Shown here: positions 15,109 through 21,638 of the stretch, one piece after another
Numbering within the stretch: position 1 is the first letter of the stretch
Layout: the number at the start of each line of letters is the position of its first letter
NCBI GenBank assembly: GCA_028822745.1
Contig: JAPKCZ010000008.1
Location: forward strand, 1 to 21,638
DNA from: Kiritimatiellia bacterium
Lineage (GTDB): Bacteria > Verrucomicrobiota > Kiritimatiellia > UBA8416 > JAIOPI01
Direction of reading: 5' to 3'
DNA: 21,638 bases
Made by a program: the position numbers and the translations under genes
The notes under the pieces: generated by a model
Databases searched by the model: none
What the model saw: the letters and a program-made list of their open reading frames with translations, nothing else
What the model was told of the DNA's origin: nothing

Positions 15109-15411
15109 CTACGGTAGCGGAATGGGTGCTTCGACCCAGGTGCGTCCGACGTAGTCACTCATGGTGAAGGCAACCATGATAATGAACCAGATGAAGCCGG
15201 CGGAGGCAAAGACCCAAATCAGGCGATTGCTGTATTTTACGTGCATGAAAAACAGCAGCACAAGGGTTGCCTTGAGCACGGCAATCGACACGGCCACAAA
15301 GGTGTTTAAGTAACCGAGGTCAACGAAAGCGATGCCCACGGTGATTGCGGTCAGCACCATCAGGGCGCTGAAGATTCGGTAATAAATTTTTAGGGGTACT
15401 GCTTCACTCAT
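15109..15411 (-). CDS. Cytochrome c oxidase subunit IV (CtaF/CoxD-like)
   Basis: A 100-residue membrane protein starting MSEAVPLKIYYRIF, with three predicted helices at about 13-33, 37-57 and 65-87. The string VLKATLVLLFFMHVKYSNRL is typical of the prokaryotic subunit IV family found in caa3 and related oxidases. This small subunit packs against subunits I and III; its exact role is unclear. I chose the ATG at 15411 because it overlaps the subunit III stop as ATGA; the open frame runs to 15459 but the extra residues would lie inside subunit III. Last gene of the respiratory operon. Confidence 0.88.
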   Translation of the reverse strand: MSEAVPLKIYYRIFSALMVLTAITVGIAFVDLGYLNTFVAVSIAVLKATLVLLFFMHVKYSNRLIWVFASAGFIWFIIMVAFTMSDYVGRTWVEAPIPLP

Positions 15412-16073
15412 GCGGAATGCCGTCCTATCAGATACAATAACGGGAACAGAAAGATCCATACGATGTCGACAAAATGCCAGTAAAGACCAACCAGTTCAAC
15501 GGGTGTGCTGAACTCTTTTGAGAAACGACCCTTGTGGTTAAGCACCATCAACCAAATCAAGAGGCCACCGCCGATAATCATGTGAGCGGCGTGCAATCCG
15601 GTCATCACAAAGTACAGGCCGAAAAACAGCTCAACGTTGGCCGGGTTGGCAACGCCGTGCCATTCAAAATTGTCGCCGGGAATATTGTTGTGCTCAATTT
15701 TGGCTGAATACTCGATGTATTTCACACCCAAAAAGACGGCCCCGAGGAAGAGTGTTCCAAGTAGAAATTTGAAGGTCTTTTTCTGGTGGCCTTCGCTGGC
15801 CGAATGCACGGCCATGGCCATGGTTAAACTACTGACAATCAGTACGATGGTATTGAAACCGCCCAAACCGATGCTCAAGTGGTGGCTGGCATCCACAAAA
15901 GCTTCGAGAAACTGCGAACGTGCCACGATGTAGCACATGAACAAGCCCCCGAACATCATCACTTCCGTCAACAGGAACGACCACATACCCAACTGGGCGC
16001 TGTCATACTGCTGTTTCAGGTCGATGAAGTGATCGGCCAGTGCGGGATGTTTAGATTCCGACGACGTGCTCAT
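15408..16073 (-). CDS. ctaE: Cytochrome c oxidase subunit III
   Basis: A 221-residue inner-membrane protein with five predicted helices, as in the short bacterial version of subunit III that lacks the first two helices of the mitochondrial form. AQLGMWSFLLTEVMMFGGLF near the N-terminus, FFGLYFVMTGLHAAHMIIGG, and the C-terminal LYWHFVDIVWIFLFPLLYL are hallmarks. The subunit has no redox centre; in related oxidases it stabilises the complex and binds lipid. The ATG shares a base with the subunit I stop codon (TAATG). Confidence 0.96.
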   Translation of the reverse strand: MSTSSESKHPALADHFIDLKQQYDSAQLGMWSFLLTEVMMFGGLFMCYIVARSQFLEAFVDASHHLSIGLGGFNTIVLIVSSLTMAMAVHSASEGHQKKTFKFLLGTLFLGAVFLGVKYIEYSAKIEHNNIPGDNFEWHGVANPANVELFFGLYFVMTGLHAAHMIIGGGLLIWLMVLNHKGRFSKEFSTPVELVGLYWHFVDIVWIFLFPLLYLIGRHSA

Positions 16074-17683
16074 TAATGCGCTTCCTTCGCGTAGGCGTAA
16101 GCTTCTTCGGTGACCACGGGAATTTCATGGAAATTGTGAGGATCGGGTGGTGTATCGGCCACTTCCCACTCAAGTCCTTTGGCGCCCCAAGGATTTTGTG
16201 AGGCGATTTTTCCGTTTTTCAACGAATAGAGGAAGTAGATCACAGGCAGCAGATACCCGATTCCCAGAACGGATGCGCCAGCCGATGAAAGCACGTTCAG
16301 CGTCTGCCATTCAGCGTCATAGAAATAGTAACGGCGCGGCATGCCGAGTTGGCCGAGAACAAACTGTGGCAAGAAGGTCAAATTGAAGCCAACAAAGATG
16401 AGCAGGAAGGAAATCTTAGCCCAGAATTCATTATACATTCTGCCCGTAATCTTCGGCCAGTAGTAGTGCAAGCCACCCATGTATCCCATGATGACACCGC
16501 CAACCATCACGTAATGAAAATGGGCGACGACGAAGTAGGTATCGTGAAGATGCACGTCCACGGCCAGATTCGCTAGAAACAGACCGGTCAAACCGCCGAT
16601 CGAGAACAGGCCAATAAATCCGAGCACATACAGCATGGGCGTTTCCCACGAAATCGAGCCCCGGAACATGGTTGCCGTCCAGTTGAAGACTTTAATTGCT
16701 GAAGGAACCGCTACAATATAACTAAGGAACGAGAAAACCATGCCCGCGAAAACGGACTGCGAACTCAAGAACAGGTGATGTCCCCAAACAAAGAATCCGA
16801 TCACAGCAATGGCAAGGCTGGAGGCGGCCACAAACGTATAACCGAATACGCGCTTGCGACAGAAGGCGGCCACGATTTCACTGATCACACCCATGGACGG
16901 CAAGATCATGATGTAAACGGCGGGATGCGAATAGAACCAGAAGAGATGCTGGAACAACACAGGGTCGCCGCCGAGATTGGGATCAAAGATACCGAAGCCT
17001 AATCCACGTTCGACAGCCAGCAGTGCCACGGTGATGGCGAGCACGGGTGTGCCGAGCAGCATGATGATGCTGGTGGCGTAATGGGCCCAGACGAAAAGCG
17101 GCAGCCTCGACCACGTCAAGCCCGGTGCGCGCAACTTGTGAATCGTCACGAGAAAGTTTAATCCCGTTAGAATGGATGAGAACCCGGTGATAAACACCGC
17201 TATCCCCGCTGTCACAACCGCTGTATTGGCGTAGGTACTACTGTAGGGCGTATAGAAGGTCCAGCCCGTATCAATGCCGCCGGAAATGGCCGCGAAAATA
17301 GTGAGTGTGCCGCCCAGCATGTAGATATACCAGCTGGCCAGGTTCAGTCTCGGGAAGGCCACATCCTTTGCCCCTATCATGAGTGGCAGCAAAAAGTTTC
17401 CCAAAACCGCAGGTACGGAAGGAATCAGGAAGAAGAAGACCATGACCATCCCATGCATGGTGAAGAGCTTGTTATAGGTTTCCGCCGAAACCAGGTCGCC
17501 CTGCGGCGTGGCCAGTTCGAAGCGGAACAGCACGGCCATCAACCCACCCACAAGGAAGAAGAAGCTGATCGCGATGAGATACAGGATCGCGATACGCTTA
17601 TGGTCGACGGTCAGCAGCCAAGATTTGATACTGTAATCGTTGTTGAGGTAATTCACTTTCGGGGAAGAAGTGTCGTTGCTCAT
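16073..17683 (-). CDS. ctaD: Cytochrome c oxidase subunit I, A2 type (caa3)
   Basis: The catalytic subunit, 536 residues and 12 predicted helices. It holds low-spin haem (H77 in FTMHGMVM and H390), CuB (H253, H302, H303) and the high-spin haem (H388 in HDTYFVVAHFHYV). Y257 is in place to cross-link to H253. The loop reads FWFYSHPAVY: tyrosine-serine replaces the glutamate of A1 oxidases, the mark of the A2 class. D107 (GAKDVAFPR) for the D channel and K331 (SAIKVFNW) for the K channel are present. It reduces oxygen to water and pumps protons. The ATG overlaps the subunit II stop as ATGA. Confidence 0.97.
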   Translation of the reverse strand: MSNDTSSPKVNYLNNDYSIKSWLLTVDHKRIAILYLIAISFFFLVGGLMAVLFRFELATPQGDLVSAETYNKLFTMHGMVMVFFFLIPSVPAVLGNFLLPLMIGAKDVAFPRLNLASWYIYMLGGTLTIFAAISGGIDTGWTFYTPYSSTYANTAVVTAGIAVFITGFSSILTGLNFLVTIHKLRAPGLTWSRLPLFVWAHYATSIIMLLGTPVLAITVALLAVERGLGFGIFDPNLGGDPVLFQHLFWFYSHPAVYIMILPSMGVISEIVAAFCRKRVFGYTFVAASSLAIAVIGFFVWGHHLFLSSQSVFAGMVFSFLSYIVAVPSAIKVFNWTATMFRGSISWETPMLYVLGFIGLFSIGGLTGLFLANLAVDVHLHDTYFVVAHFHYVMVGGVIMGYMGGLHYYWPKITGRMYNEFWAKISFLLIFVGFNLTFLPQFVLGQLGMPRRYYFYDAEWQTLNVLSSAGASVLGIGYLLPVIYFLYSLKNGKIASQNPWGAKGLEWEVADTPPDPHNFHEIPVVTEEAYAYAKEAH

Positions 17684-18639
17684 TCGTGCCCTCCTTCTTG
17701 GCCATCGACAGGCTTCAAGGTCTTGATATAGGAAATGATCTGCATGATCTGCTGTTCATTCAATTGTGTTTCATAGGTCGGCATGACCGGATTGAATCCG
17801 GCGACAACCTTGGCAAGCGGCTGAAAAATGGACTCGCGGATGTACGCATCATCCACCGTCACGGTTCGACCATTCTTAAGGGTGACGCTTTTGCCATAAA
17901 CGCCATTCAGACTCGGGCCCAATTGGGTGTTTCCGGTTGCTGCGTGACAGGTGTTGCACTTGTTTTCGGTAAACAGACGCTCGCCCGCTTCTTCCATCGA
18001 TTCATTAGCGACGTTGCCACTCAGCCAAGCGGCATAGTCTGCCTCAGACAGGACGTGGACCCAGCCGTTCATGCCAGCGTGGGACGTACCGCAATATTCC
18101 GCGCAGAACAAGCGGTAGGTTCCAATCTTGGTGGGCCGAAACCAGAGCGATGTATATTTGCCGGGAACGACGTCCATTTTGGTGCGGAACGCCGGGACAT
18201 AGAAACTGTGTAAGACGTCTTCCGAGGCCATGATGATGCGCGTATTCTGACCCAAGGGAACGTGCAATTCGTTGATTTCGCTACGTCCATTGGGATGCTG
18301 AAGTTTCCACATCCACTGTTTGGCAACGACGTAGACCGGTACCGAATCAGGCGGTGCCTGAACCATGCCCATGTAGATGTTCGTACCCCAAAAGAAAATG
18401 CCCAAACAGACCACCAGAGGAATAACCGACCAGGTGATCTCAAACATGATATTGCCTTCGATTTCTTCCGGGCACTCATCGTCGCTGCGGCGGCGATACT
18501 TCACGAAAAAGAAGAGCGCAACGGCAACAATGCCCAGCGTCATCACAGTGGTCAATGCAACCAGGAAAAAATAGAGGTTGTCGATCTGACCAGCGAAACT
18601 TGACGCTGCTTCTGGATAAAATTGGAACGCTTTTCCCAC
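17680..18639 (-). CDS. ctaC: Cytochrome c oxidase subunit II with fused cytochrome c domain (caa3)
   Basis: A 319-residue protein with two N-terminal helices (about 22-46 and 66-90) and a periplasmic cupredoxin domain with the dinuclear CuA site: H144 (SEDVLHSFYVPAFR), then C179, E181, C183, H187 and M190 in FCAEYCGTSHAGM. QWMWKLQ is the electron-entry aromatic segment. A C-terminal cytochrome c domain carries C228-NT-C231-H232 and a likely axial M286 in NPVMPTYE. This fusion defines caa3 oxidases and lets ACIII hand over electrons without a soluble carrier. No cleavable signal peptide is obvious. The start codon is GTG at 18639, two bases after the SCO stop; the next Met lies inside helix 1. 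Confidence 0.95.
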   Translation of the reverse strand: MGKAFQFYPEAASSFAGQIDNLYFFLVALTTVMTLGIVAVALFFFVKYRRRSDDECPEEIEGNIMFEITWSVIPLVVCLGIFFWGTNIYMGMVQAPPDSVPVYVVAKQWMWKLQHPNGRSEINELHVPLGQNTRIIMASEDVLHSFYVPAFRTKMDVVPGKYTSLWFRPTKIGTYRLFCAEYCGTSHAGMNGWVHVLSEADYAAWLSGNVANESMEEAGERLFTENKCNTCHAATGNTQLGPSLNGVYGKSVTLKNGRTVTVDDAYIRESIFQPLAKVVAGFNPVMPTYETQLNEQQIMQIISYIKTLKPVDGQEGGHE

Positions 18640-18641
18640 GT

Positions 18642-19466
18642 TTAAGCCTCTTTGCTGACTTTGGCGATACGATCGCGACGAATCATAACTGCGATAAATG
18701 AAAGCATGGCGCCAACCGTAAGCACGCCGCCGGCGCGGACCGTGCGCATAATGGAGAGCCCGTATTTCCCCGTCATGGGGTCATATTGAAAACACCACAA
18801 AAGGATAGCATCAACGGGCGTGCCAATTTTCTTTTCGGAGGCGTCGACCAAGGCCAGACGCAAATCACGGGCCGAAAATTCAATACCATAGAAATATTTG
18901 GATAACGTTCCATCCGGTGTCACAACCATGATCGCGCTGGAATGCGCATATTCATCGGTTTCCGGGATATACTGAAAAGAGTAACCCGCTGCGTCCGTCA
19001 GCGTTGCAATCGCCTCTTTGTCAGCGGTCAAAAAATGCCAATATTTATCGGTGCGCCCTTTGTGGCTCTGTTTGGCATAGGCCGCACGTTTCTCCTCGGC
19101 CATCTCGACGGTTTCTTTTTCGTCGAAACTGATCGAAATCAGATCATAGTCCTCACCCACCTTGAGATTCATTGCGTTCACGGCTTTGACGACGCCATTC
19201 AGGGTAAGCGTGCAAAGTTGCGGGCACTCATAGTAGACAAAACTAAGAATAACAGGACGATCCGTAATCAGATCATCGAGCGTGACCATTTTTCCGTTCG
19301 AGTTTCGCAGCTCAAGGTCCATGGGCAGGGTTGTATTGAGTTTCTGAAGAACATTGACGTTCTTCAGGACCTCGGTACCCGGGCTTTTCTGGGCCTTTAC
19401 GCTTTCGGCAGTCGTCAGACTGAGTAGCAGCAGGGCAATTATAAATGGATGGTGGCGTGTCTTCAT
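18642..19466 (-). CDS. SCO1/SenC-type copper chaperone, membrane-anchored at C-terminus
   Basis: A 274-residue thioredoxin-fold protein. SCO proteins deliver copper to, or reduce, the CuA site of oxidase subunit II. The copper ligands should be C81 and C85 (YYECPQLCT) and H175 in DEYAHSSAIMVV. Residues 8-25 look like a signal peptide ending near VKA. Unlike classic Sco1, which has an N-terminal anchor, this one has an extra C-terminal part with LLWCFQYDPMTGKYG (222-236) and a helix at about 246-264, followed by basic residues. Its start overlaps the preceding stop as ATGA; it lies directly before subunit II, its presumed client. Confidence 0.92.
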   Translation of the reverse strand: MKTRHHPFIIALLLLSLTTAESVKAQKSPGTEVLKNVNVLQKLNTTLPMDLELRNSNGKMVTLDDLITDRPVILSFVYYECPQLCTLTLNGVVKAVNAMNLKVGEDYDLISISFDEKETVEMAEEKRAAYAKQSHKGRTDKYWHFLTADKEAIATLTDAAGYSFQYIPETDEYAHSSAIMVVTPDGTLSKYFYGIEFSARDLRLALVDASEKKIGTPVDAILLWCFQYDPMTGKYGLSIMRTVRAGGVLTVGAMLSFIAVMIRRDRIAKVSKEA

Positions 19467-19954
19467 GGCGTATTCGTGATCGTGTGATCATCTCCGTCAT
19501 GCGCATGCGGTGCAGCGTCTGTTACAGGAGTAGGTTCTATTTCAACGTCAACCGGGGCGTGTGCGTCATCGGCAGCAACCGGGGCGCCAGCGGCCTGAGC
19601 GAGCAGTTGTTTCGCGCGTGCAATGGGAATACGAGCGATGCCGTTTGCTTCGTCAACCAAAGCGTAGCTGTTCAATAATTCGTCTTCGTTTCGATGCAAA
19701 TCAGCCAAGCGCTGTGGCGCATTGAGGCGCAATCGTGGTGCAGGCGGAAGCACGTCGGTTTTGCCCATCGGCGCGACAGGGTCCGCATTGCGTGCGACGC
19801 CTTTTTCCATAGCGACATACGTTAAGCGAACGATAAAGAAAGATGCGATGACGACGATGGTAAGAATGATCGCACTGATAACGATCAGTTTGACGCTGGC
19901 GTCTGTCTTTTCGTAACCGTCGTTGCTTTGCTGTTCAGCGCCGTGATCAGTCAT
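19463..19954 (-). CDS. Single-span membrane protein of the ACIII-caa3 operon, function unknown
   Basis: A 163-residue protein: a short polar N-terminus, one membrane helix at about 22-45, then a periplasmic part. The middle contains PPAPRLRLNAPQRLADLHRN, then DELLNSYALVDEANGIARIPIARAKQLLAQ in two conserved-looking blocks. An alanine-, proline- and histidine-rich tail follows. I recall similar proteins between actF and the oxidase genes in other ACIII clusters, but do not know a proven function. It could be an accessory subunit or an assembly factor linking ACIII to the oxidase. It overlaps actF by eight bases and sco by four. Confidence 0.75.
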   Translation of the reverse strand: MTDHGAEQQSNDGYEKTDASVKLIVISAIILTIVVIASFFIVRLTYVAMEKGVARNADPVAPMGKTDVLPPAPRLRLNAPQRLADLHRNEDELLNSYALVDEANGIARIPIARAKQLLAQAAGAPVAADDAHAPVDVEIEPTPVTDAAPHAHDGDDHTITNTP

Positions 19955-21125
19955 GATGCCCGTCTCCCAAAACTTCTTTCATGCGTGGGCTAAGTGCCGC
20001 AATCAGGGGCCTACTGGAAAGCCCTCTGAAGTAAACGAAAAGCCAGATTCCGAGCAACCCGAAGAATGTGGTCACATCCAGCAGATGAATGCGCATGCCT
20101 TCGGTATGGAACGACGGAATCACGGTCCAGGCGAAATCCAGAAAACGCGCAAAGAGAATGAACACAGCAAGTTTGGCCAGCCGGTCCAAACGCTTTTTGA
20201 TACTGCGGTTCATCAGAAAAAGGAATGGAATGAAGAAATGCGAGATAATCAGCGCCAAACTAAGAACCTGCCAACCACCCTGTAGTCGTTCGGCGTACCA
20301 GAAGCGTTCTTCGGGTAGATTAGCAGACCAGATAATAAGGAACTCGGAGAAGGAAACGTAGGCCCAGAACATGGTGAATGCCAACATCAAGTTACCCAAG
20401 TCGGAACAGAGCTGAAAACGAACGACGGACTTGATCGGCTCAATATCTTTGATTTTATTCAACACGATAACGGCCAAGGCAATTGAACCCAATGCGGCGC
20501 CTGCGCCATAACGGACACCAAACATCGTGGAGAACCAGTGTGCCTCGATGGACATCAACCAGTCGAAGGACGCAAAGGTCATGGTCAGCGCATAAATAAC
20601 GATGCATGGCGCTGAAAACATCCCAAATTTAGCACTGGCCAAAGCATCGCCACGATCTTCAGCGCGGGTCCAGGTCAGCAGCCGGTTAACGATGAAGCTC
20701 CAAATGGCAAAGAAAATGACAGACCGTAGAATGAACGCGGGAACATTCAGATAGGCTGCCTTGAGCTGAATCACATGGTCATGCGCTGCTTCGGGTCGCG
20801 CCCATTCATACAGCGAGCTCATACCGAGGAAAATAGGAATAAGCAACAGTGCTGTAAACGGCAAGGTGCCGGCGGCCGCTTCCAGGAGGCGGCGAATACT
20901 GATGCCCCATCGCCCACCACACACGTTCTGCAGGAGAAGCAGGAACAAGCTGCCCAATCCGAAAGACGCAATAAAGGCGAAGCTCAACAGATACGACTCG
21001 AAGGCCTGCGAGCGTGTTTTATCGAAGAAGAGTGCAACTACAAATAGCGCCAACCCGGCGATACCGACCTTTAGGGAAAGGCCCTGCGCTTTCTTCGTAT
21101 CAAGGTTTTTCATTTGCTCTGACAT
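19947..21125 (-). CDS. actF: Alternative complex III subunit ActF (membrane quinol-oxidising module)
   Basis: A 392-residue protein with about ten membrane helices. The segment FDWLMSIEAHWFSTMFGVRY (around residues 188-207), the segment DLGNLMLAFTMFWAYVSFSE, and the nearby ANLPEERFWYAERLQGGW are hallmarks of ActF. This protein is a paralogue of the NrfD-like ActC and forms part of the membrane arm of ACIII. ACIII oxidises quinol and reduces cytochrome c in bacteria that lack bc1. I kept the ATG at 21125; a second ATG four codons on is possible. The C-terminus ends GHHD. actA-actD should lie beyond the right edge. Confidence 0.93.
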   Translation of the reverse strand: MSEQMKNLDTKKAQGLSLKVGIAGLALFVVALFFDKTRSQAFESYLLSFAFIASFGLGSLFLLLLQNVCGGRWGISIRRLLEAAAGTLPFTALLLIPIFLGMSSLYEWARPEAAHDHVIQLKAAYLNVPAFILRSVIFFAIWSFIVNRLLTWTRAEDRGDALASAKFGMFSAPCIVIYALTMTFASFDWLMSIEAHWFSTMFGVRYGAGAALGSIALAVIVLNKIKDIEPIKSVVRFQLCSDLGNLMLAFTMFWAYVSFSEFLIIWSANLPEERFWYAERLQGGWQVLSLALIISHFFIPFLFLMNRSIKKRLDRLAKLAVFILFARFLDFAWTVIPSFHTEGMRIHLLDVTTFFGLLGIWLFVYFRGLSSRPLIAALSPRMKEVLGDGHHD

Positions 21126-21142
21126 GGTTCTCGTGTCGTTCC

Positions 21143-21638
21143 TTAATGGTTTTCGCTATGGCCGTCGTCTTCATGCCCATCATCATGGCCATGAACATCG
21201 TGTGTGTCGGCCGAGCCTGCCGCGATCAAAGCCTGATCTTCTGTCGGCAGTTCATCTAATTTGGCGCTCTGGCTGAGCTGCAAGGCGCGGATATAAGCTG
21301 CGATTGCCCAGCGATCAGCGGGTTTAATCTGCGCCGCGTAATCCGACATGCGGCCGAAGCCTTTGGTCATCACCTCAAAATAGTAGCCAACAGGCTTTTC
21401 GCGGACCTTAATGTCGTGGAAAGACGGCGGTTTGGTAAAGCCGCGCTGAACGACCATGCCGTGCCCCGTGCCAACACGGTCGTGGCAAGGTGTGCAGTAA
21501 ATATTGAAGCGTTGTTGGCCGCGATCCAATAGAGCCAACGTGATCGGCATCGGGGTTTCGGTCACATATTCACCGTCGACGCGACCTTCGAACATGTGCG
21601 TGTCGAGATTCAGGTGACCGCGGGCCACGGTATGTTCG
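21143..21638 (-). CDS. actE: Alternative complex III monohaem cytochrome subunit ActE (partial)
   Basis: The visible 164 residues lack the N-terminus, which lies beyond the right edge, including any lipoprotein signal. TVARGHL near the cut, then RFNIYCTPCHDRVGTGHGM with the haem c motif CTPCH (21482-21496), VVQRGFTKPPSFHD, GYYFEVMTKGFGRMSDYAAQ with the likely Met ligand, and the final DRWAIAAYIRALQLSQSA all match ActE. The subunit passes electrons from ACIII towards the oxidase on the periplasmic side. The tail beyond QALIAAGSA has seven histidines in about 20 residues, which is unusual. It ends 17 bases before actF. Confidence 0.93.
   Translation of the reverse strand, partial: EHTVARGHLNLDTHMFEGRVDGEYVTETPMPITLALLDRGQQRFNIYCTPCHDRVGTGHGMVVQRGFTKPPSFHDIKVREKPVGYYFEVMTKGFGRMSDYAAQIKPADRWAIAAYIRALQLSQSAKLDELPTEDQALIAAGSADTHDVHGHDDGHEDDGHSENH

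Overview
The window looks like chromosome from an aerobic, Gram-negative bacterium of medium GC content. It carries an alternative complex III (ACIII) plus caa3-type oxidase operon, a nickel superoxide dismutase with a Sec signal peptide, an AGCS carrier with a large loop insertion, and short dispersed CACGAAG-type intergenic repeats. From memory, this mix fits the PVC group best (Verrucomicrobiota, Kiritimatiellota, Lentisphaerota or relatives). No marker gene here proves the phylum, so treat this as a lean.

Layout from the left edge. Bases 1-500 hold a HigB-HigA type II toxin-antitoxin pair on the minus strand, with HigA cut by the window edge and a palindromic operator inside the promoter. 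Bases 500-960 hold non-coding DNA with a GC-rich inverted repeat and a tRNA-Phe gene with its own promoter and intrinsic terminator. Bases 977-6813 are a complete biotin locus. bioF-bioH-bioC-bioD-bioA run leftwards, mostly with ATGA stop/start overlaps, and bioB runs rightwards from a shared control region that holds a strong palindrome. Together BioC, BioH, BioF, BioA, BioD and BioB cover the route from malonyl-ACP to biotin, apart from the fatty-acid synthase steps. Bases 6814-7143 are an intergenic repeat element and the terminator of the next operon.

Bases 7144-8990 are a compact cysK-cutA-sodN operon (cysteine synthase, CutA, exported Ni-SOD). Bases 8991-9277 are non-coding and contain a 129-nt inverted repeat with 24-nt arms. 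Next come an AGCS sodium/amino-acid symporter (9278-10990) and a second leftward operon, rfbB-rfbC followed by a 748-residue fusion of a duplicated membrane domain to a spermidine-synthase-like domain that lacks the usual catalytic signature.

Bases 15109-21638 form one tightly coupled leftward respiratory operon: actE (cut by the right edge), actF, a single-span membrane protein of unknown function, a SCO-type copper chaperone, and cytochrome c oxidase subunits II (with a fused haem c domain), I (A2 type), III and IV. ACIII oxidises quinol and passes electrons through cytochrome c domains to the CuA/caa3 oxidase; SCO probably loads CuA. All protein genes except bioB are on the minus strand.
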